This document shows positions 60,245 through 64,000 of a DNA stretch of 64,000 nucleotides, in pieces. The translations under genes were made by a program, and so were the position numbers. The stretch lies in NCBI GenBank assembly GCA_023458755.1, contig JAEWYE010000019.1:62001-126000 (forward strand), read 5' to 3'. A model generated the notes under the pieces. The model made no database searches and was not told where the DNA came from. It was given only the letters and a program-made list of their open reading frames with translations. Position 1 is the stretch's first letter. Every line of letters begins with the position of its first letter. Source of the stretch: Bacillota bacterium (GTDB lineage Bacteria > Bacillota > Clostridia > Oscillospirales > Acutalibacteraceae).

Positions 60245-60847
60245 ATGATTCAAAGCATCAGCAGTGATCGTTATTCCGAACTCAAGATTTCTTCTGTGCC
60301 CAGCAGCACCGCTGCGAAAACATCTTCTGCTGACAGTGAATTAACCGTCAGCAGTCAAGTCCCGAAAACTGATACGATTGAAATTAGCGAGCAGGCCCGT
60401 CAGGCAATGCAGCAAAGTAAAGTGGCTGCCGCAAATACAGAACAGTCTGTGCAGGCAGATGCCACACAGAGCGGTGCAAAGACTGCACAACCAAGTGCCA
60501 AACCTGCCCAGCAAAGCAATAAATCGAATGCCGCCGTACTGAACGGTATGAGTTCTGCGGAGGATATCCAAACAACCGGCAGCACAGAGCAATCGCCGGT
60601 ACTTTCCACTCTAACCGAAACCCAGCTTGACAAACTTGTGAAGAGTGGCACTATTACCTCTTCACAGAAGAATGCCGAATTAGCCCGAAGGGCGGCTGCG
60701 GCAGCACAACAAGCGGTTTCAGACGATTCCAATAAGAAATCAATCAGCAAGGCGCAGGAACAGGCGGTTGAATCGTACAACCAGCAGGCCGCATACGGTA
60801 TTGGTGCAATAACCGAAAGCGGAAGTCTTTTAAACATCGTAGCCTAA
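60245..60847 (+). CDS. Low-complexity Ser/Ala/Gln-rich hypothetical protein
   Basis: The 200-residue soluble protein is rich in Ser, Ala, Gln and Thr. It starts IQSISSDRYSELKIS, has DTIEISEQARQAMQQS (a segment common near flagellar and spore-related proteins), and ends YGIGAITESGSLLNIV. It looks largely disordered with two helices. No family is recognised and no signal peptide is seen. GAGGTGG precedes ATG 60245. It has its own leader and terminator. Confidence 0.75.
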   Translation: MIQSISSDRYSELKISSVPSSTAAKTSSADSELTVSSQVPKTDTIEISEQARQAMQQSKVAAANTEQSVQADATQSGAKTAQPSAKPAQQSNKSNAAVLNGMSSAEDIQTTGSTEQSPVLSTLTETQLDKLVKSGTITSSQKNAELARRAAAAAQQAVSDDSNKKSISKAQEQAVESYNQQAAYGIGAITESGSLLNIVA

Positions 60848-60870
60848 AGGCTTATTTTTATACGTCAAGA

Positions 60871-60902
60871 AACAGGAGTCGCTTTTTGCGGCTCCTGTTT
60901 TG
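60871..60902 (+). terminator. Intrinsic terminator
   Basis: AACAGGAGTCGC (60871-60882) pairs with GCGGCTCCTGTT (60888-60899) with one G-U, followed by TTTG. Confidence 0.85.
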
Positions 60903-61019
60903 CTGTATTCCCATAAACAATATTATGAAATCTATTTTGCATATTCCTTCCATTTTTGTATCTTGTATTTTTTATTAAATTTTAATTGTTCAGTAAGTAT
61001 TATGTAGAGAAATTAGCAG

Positions 61020-61706
61020 TCATTTTGTAAAGCGTTTGTACAGGGTGCCGAGCGCTTTTTTTTCAATGCGGGATACGTATGACCGCGAGATTCCAAGCTT
61101 TTCCGCAACTACGCGCTGCGCCAAAGGTTTGCTGCCGGAAAGTCCGTAACGAAGTTCAATAATAATGCGCTCACGCGGGGAAAGAACTTCCATAATATAA
61201 TTTTTTAGCTGCTCCGATTTGATTTTGCAGTCCAAATTGTCAATAATATTATCTTCCACGGCCAGCGTGTCCATGAGGGTTAGGGCGTTTCCGTCTTTGT
61301 CGGTATCAATCGGTTCATTCATCGAAATATCCTGCGCGGTCTTTTTGCCTGAACGAAAGAACATGAGCACTTCATTTTCAATGCATCTTGCGGCGTAGCT
61401 CGAAAGCCGGATGCCTTTGCTGTTGTCAAAGGTATCGACGGCTTTAATCAGTCCGATGGTTCCAATCGAAATCAAGTCATCCTGGTCATTGGCATTGGAG
61501 TAATACTTTTTAATGATATGTGCGACAAGACGCAGATTATGTTCAATCAGCTTGTTCCGCGCATTCATGTCGCCATTTTTGAACCGTTCCAGACAGTCGC
61601 GTTCCTCCTGCGCGGATAGGGGCCGCGGGAATGAGCCGGAGCCGGTTACGTGGAGTACGAAGAATATCAGGTTGGAAAGAGCATCCCAAAGAAAAGCAGC
61701 CAGCAT
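61020..61706 (-). CDS. sigK: Sporulation sigma factor SigK
   Basis: SigK directs late mother-cell genes in sporulation. The 228-residue protein has a short hydrophobic N-terminal stretch with FPRPLSAQEERDCL, region 2 with NKLIEHNLRLVAHIIKKYYS and DLISIGTIGLIKAVDTF, and region 4 with LGISRSYVSRIEKKAL. It is full length: no skin-type element splits it here. The hydrophobic start may be a pro-sequence. ATG 61706 follows AAGGGG. It stands alone. Confidence 0.93.
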   Translation of the reverse strand: MLAAFLWDALSNLIFFVLHVTGSGSFPRPLSAQEERDCLERFKNGDMNARNKLIEHNLRLVAHIIKKYYSNANDQDDLISIGTIGLIKAVDTFDNSKGIRLSSYAARCIENEVLMFFRSGKKTAQDISMNEPIDTDKDGNALTLMDTLAVEDNIIDNLDCKIKSEQLKNYIMEVLSPRERIIIELRYGLSGSKPLAQRVVAEKLGISRSYVSRIEKKALGTLYKRFTK

Positions 61707-61965
61707 AAAATCGCCCCTTTTTCAATTGTTCTCCTATTTTATGCGATTTTGGCCTGTTCGTTGCAAGTCCAAGCGCAATCTGTCCGTAAACATTTCTTTC
61801 AGTTTTTTGCTTTGACCGATAAAAATGTGATATACTCTTTATATTGTTTGAAGCTGGGGAGTAAAATGCCGGTACTCTATTGACAATCACAGCCTTAGAA
61901 ACTATAATCCATATCGTATTAATAAGGTATGAAACAAGTAAACTTTATAGGTGGTAAATAAAAGT

Positions 61966-62718
61966 ATGCTAAATGAATTTTCTAGAACGGAATTGCTGCT
62001 CGGCACCGAAGGAATGCAGAAGCTGCAGAACGCAACTGTTGCGGTTTTCGGCATCGGAGGAGTCGGCTGCTATACCGTGGAGGCCCTTGCGCGGAGCGGA
62101 GTCGGCAATCTTATCTTGATTGATGATGATAAAATATGTCTGACCAATATCAACCGGCAGCTTATAGCAACCCGCAGCACAATCGGAAAAAAGAAGGTGG
62201 AGGTTATGCGCGACCGCATCTTGGACATCAATCCAAAGGCAAACGTGGAAATCCATGAAACGTTTTACACAGCCGAAACCGCCGATGAATTCGACTTTTC
62301 CCAATATTCTTATATCGTCGATGCAATTGATACGATTTCCGCAAAACTGGTTTTAATCCAGCGTGCAAAAGCGGCAGAGGTTCCGATTATCAGCTGTATG
62401 GGAGCGGGCAACAAGCTAGACCCCACAAGGTTTGAAATTACGGATATTTCAAAAACTTCCGTGTGTCCGCTTGCAAGGGTTATGCGCCGTGAATTAAAGG
62501 CGCGCGGAATTATTTCCTTAAAGGTGCTTTATTCAAAAGAAGAAGCAATCAAACCGATTGAAACAGATTCCAACAGTTGTAAATATCACTGCGTTTGTCC
62601 GCCGGGAACCAAGCGGAAATGCACCATTCGCCGTCAGGTGCCGGGCAGCATTTCCTTTGTTCCGTCTGTTGCGGGACTTATCATAGCCGGAGAAGTCATA
62701 AAAGATTTAATCAGATAG
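61966..62718 (+). CDS. tcdA: tRNA threonylcarbamoyladenosine dehydratase
   Basis: TcdA uses ATP to cyclise t6A to ct6A in ANN-decoding tRNAs. The 250-residue E1-like protein has FSRTELLLG, the nucleotide-binding GIGGVGCYTVEALARSG, DDDKICLTNINRQ, and a C-terminal CKYHCVCPPGTKRKC cluster. ATG 61966 has TAGGTGG upstream. It is followed by a terminator and the second MITE copy. Confidence 0.92.
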   Translation: MLNEFSRTELLLGTEGMQKLQNATVAVFGIGGVGCYTVEALARSGVGNLILIDDDKICLTNINRQLIATRSTIGKKKVEVMRDRILDINPKANVEIHETFYTAETADEFDFSQYSYIVDAIDTISAKLVLIQRAKAAEVPIISCMGAGNKLDPTRFEITDISKTSVCPLARVMRRELKARGIISLKVLYSKEEAIKPIETDSNSCKYHCVCPPGTKRKCTIRRQVPGSISFVPSVAGLIIAGEVIKDLIR

Positions 62719-62729
62719 AAAAATAGCAG

Positions 62730-62768
62730 AAGGAGCAAGGTCAGTTACGCTGATTTTGTTCCTTTTTC
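62730..62768 (+). terminator. Terminator of tcdA
   Basis: AAGGAGCAA (62730-62738) pairs with TTGTTCCTT (62756-62764) with one G-U, followed by TTTCT. Confidence 0.78.
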
Positions 62769-62818
62769 TATGGATTTGCTTATTTTATATTCTCTAATTT
62801 TAGCAGAATATGTTATAC

Positions 62819-62923
62819 TATAGTCAGTTAACTTTAGAAAACATCCAAGAAACAAGCGCAAAATCTTTGATATATGGATTTTACGCTTGTAGATTGGTCT
62901 TGTTTTCAAATTAACTGGCTATA
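62819..62923 (-). mobile_element. MITE-like element, copy 2 (inverted)
   Basis: This 105-bp copy is the reverse complement of the element at 15600-15704 with few differences. Terminal arms are TATAGTCAGTTAACTTT (62819-62835) and its near-complement at 62908-62923. Inside, ACAAGCG..CGCTTGT is inverted around a conserved core. No reading frame is present. Confidence 0.85.
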
Positions 62924-62973
62924 TCTACTTAGTATGTGAATAATAAATGCAAAATACTTTCTGCCCTACTAAA

Positions 62974-63164
62974 CGGTTGCGCGCTGCCGCGCGCTAACGG
63001 AGGGGGGTGAGGGCGGCAAAGCCGCCCTTATCGCTCCGCTGGGGCGAAAGCATGGAACTCATCTCCATTGTTAAAGGGAGATGTCACCGAAGTGACAGAG
63101 AGATTCGTAACCGTTACTGTTGCGCTTCTGCGAGGCTACTCTTGCCGCTCCGCTGGGGCGAAAG
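62974..63164 (+). repeat. Dispersed repeat, copy D (long form)
   Basis: GGTTGCGCGCTGCCGCGCGC is followed by GGGCGGCAAAGCCGCCC, TCGCTCCGCTGGGGCGAA, then TCTCCATTGTTAAAGGGAGA and TCACCGAAGTGACAGAGAG. Then CGCTCCGCTGGGGCGAAAG recurs. It shares both modules with copy C and the first with A and B. It fills most of the tcdA-xth gap. Confidence 0.82.
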
Positions 63165-63194
63165 TACGAAACTTAATAGGACTGGGGATACGTT

Positions 63195-63950
63195 ATGAAA
63201 CTGATTTCATGGAATGTAAACGGGCTTCGTGCCTGCTTGACCAAAGGATTTTTGGATTTTTTTACAGAAATCGACGCGGATATTTTCAGTATTCAGGAGA
63301 CAAAAATGCAGCGGGGGCAGGCGGAAGTTGAATTACCCGGCTACAAGCAGTATTGGAACAGCGCGGAGAAAAAGGGCTATTCCGGTACGGCTGTTTTTAC
63401 AAAGCATGAACCGCTTTCCGTCAACTATGATATCGGCATACCGGAGCATACCGGCGAGGGCCGCGCAATCACACTCGAATTTGAAGACTTTTTCTTTGTG
63501 AATGTTTATACGCCCAACGCGCAGCGTGGGCTGACACGCATTGACTACCGTATGAGCTGGGAGGATGCGTTTCGCGGATATCTGAAAGGACTGGACGTCC
63601 GAAAGCCGGTGATTGTGTGCGGTGATATGAATGTAGCGCACAATGAAATTGATCTGAAAAACGCAAAAAGCAATCGAGGCAATGCCGGTTTTTCGGATGA
63701 AGAGCGCGGCAAAATGACCGAACTTTTGGATGCCGGATTTTTGGATACATTCCGCACCCTTTATCCCGATAAAAAAGATGCGTATTCCTGGTGGTCTTAT
63801 ATGTTCCACGCGCGTGAGCATAACGCGGGCTGGCGTATCGATTATTTTCTCATTTCCGCGCGTCTGAAAGACCGACTTCAGGACAGCTTGATTTACCCCG
63901 AGGTTATGGGCAGTGACCATTGCCCGGTCGGATTGATTTTAAAAGACTAG
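63195..63950 (+). CDS. xth: Exodeoxyribonuclease III
   Basis: The AP endonuclease/3' exonuclease repairs abasic sites. The 251-residue protein has the start KLISWNVNGLRACL, SIQETKMQ with the metal Glu, VNVYTPN, CGDMNVAHNEIDL, and the closing GSDHCPVGL with the catalytic Asp-His. ATG 63195 follows GGGGAT. It lies ten bases before the next gene. Confidence 0.96.
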   Translation: MKLISWNVNGLRACLTKGFLDFFTEIDADIFSIQETKMQRGQAEVELPGYKQYWNSAEKKGYSGTAVFTKHEPLSVNYDIGIPEHTGEGRAITLEFEDFFFVNVYTPNAQRGLTRIDYRMSWEDAFRGYLKGLDVRKPVIVCGDMNVAHNEIDLKNAKSNRGNAGFSDEERGKMTELLDAGFLDTFRTLYPDKKDAYSWWSYMFHAREHNAGWRIDYFLISARLKDRLQDSLIYPEVMGSDHCPVGLILKD

Positions 63951-63960
63951 GAGTGCGCAT

Positions 63961-64000
63961 ATGAAAAATATCATGCATGAATTCACCCAAAATGAACGAA
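63961..64000 (+). CDS. Start of an unidentified gene (partial)
   Basis: ATG 63961 is preceded by AGGAG and begins KNIMHEFTQNER, running off the window end. It is too short to name and probably shares an operon with xth. Confidence 0.55.
   Translation, partial: MKNIMHEFTQNER

Noticed and set aside
61020..61706. Sigma-K split by a skin-type element
   Set aside because: The gene is continuous over 228 codons with both region 2 and region 4 intact.

Overview
The window looks like chromosome from a spore-forming Firmicute of class Clostridia, most like the Oscillospiraceae/Ruminococcaceae group (inference from gene content; no search was run). The reasons are T-box leaders before trp and alaS genes, AGGAGG-type ribosome binding sites, some TTG starts, an uninterrupted sporulation sigma-K gene, an AbrB-type regulator with a C-terminal CxxC pair, thyX rather than thyA, and moderate GC content. 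Most of the window is ordinary core genome, broken up by short accessory insertions.

Region by region. 1-2.4 kb: LacI-type regulator, PPOX-like flavoprotein and a secreted DUF2680 protein. 2.56-9.6 kb: complete tryptophan operon trpE-G-D-C-F-B-A under a consensus promoter and a Trp T-box, with a dispersed GC-rich repeat between trpG and trpD. 9.75-13.16 kb: a probable choline cassette (a three-domain HTH/cytidylyltransferase/choline kinase protein plus an APC permease) bracketed by two nearly identical terminators. 13.2-17.6 kb: cold-shock, AbrB, stress SDR, zinc-ribbon and NdpA-like genes, with a terminator whose loop holds a 105-bp MITE. 17.9-20.2 kb: an AT-rich defence island made of a structured non-coding RNA candidate, a SLATT membrane effector and a stand-alone reverse transcriptase. 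20.2-23.1 kb: patatin, two paralogous 60-residue proteins, a UV-endonuclease-like protein and superoxide dismutase. 23.3-28.8 kb: an orphan LXG/type VII secretion effector locus with WXG-like helpers, a SLAP-like protein and a lipoprotein. 28.9-33.8 kb: thyX with an unusual leader, tmk, DUF2156, GNAT, DJ-1 and 5-formyl-THF cyclo-ligase genes. 33.9-41.3 kb: mltG, U32 peptidase, a class B penicillin-binding protein and T-box-controlled alaS. 41.5-46.4 kb: HIT protein, phosphoribosyltransferase, comEC with a degenerate C-terminal domain, holA and an RNase M5-like gene. 46.4-46.9 kb: tRNA-Leu(GAG) beside an integrase remnant. 47-54.7 kb: LUD protein, GNAT, GH25 lysozyme, L-serine dehydratase and a 922-residue secreted lysozyme. 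55.3-59.3 kb: nucleoside salvage operon deoD-deoC-cdd-pdp. 59.4-64 kb: cyclophilin, a low-complexity protein, sigK, tcdA, a second MITE, a fourth GC-rich repeat and xth.

The most interesting item is the SLATT + reverse transcriptase island (about 17.94-20.17 kb). It has a 15-bp perfect closing stem upstream of the operon that may define its RNA partner. Other notable items are the LXG locus without a recognisable toxin domain, the choline cassette with its regulator fused to both enzymes, the thyX leader with two competing pairings next to the ribosome binding site, and two families of dispersed repeats.
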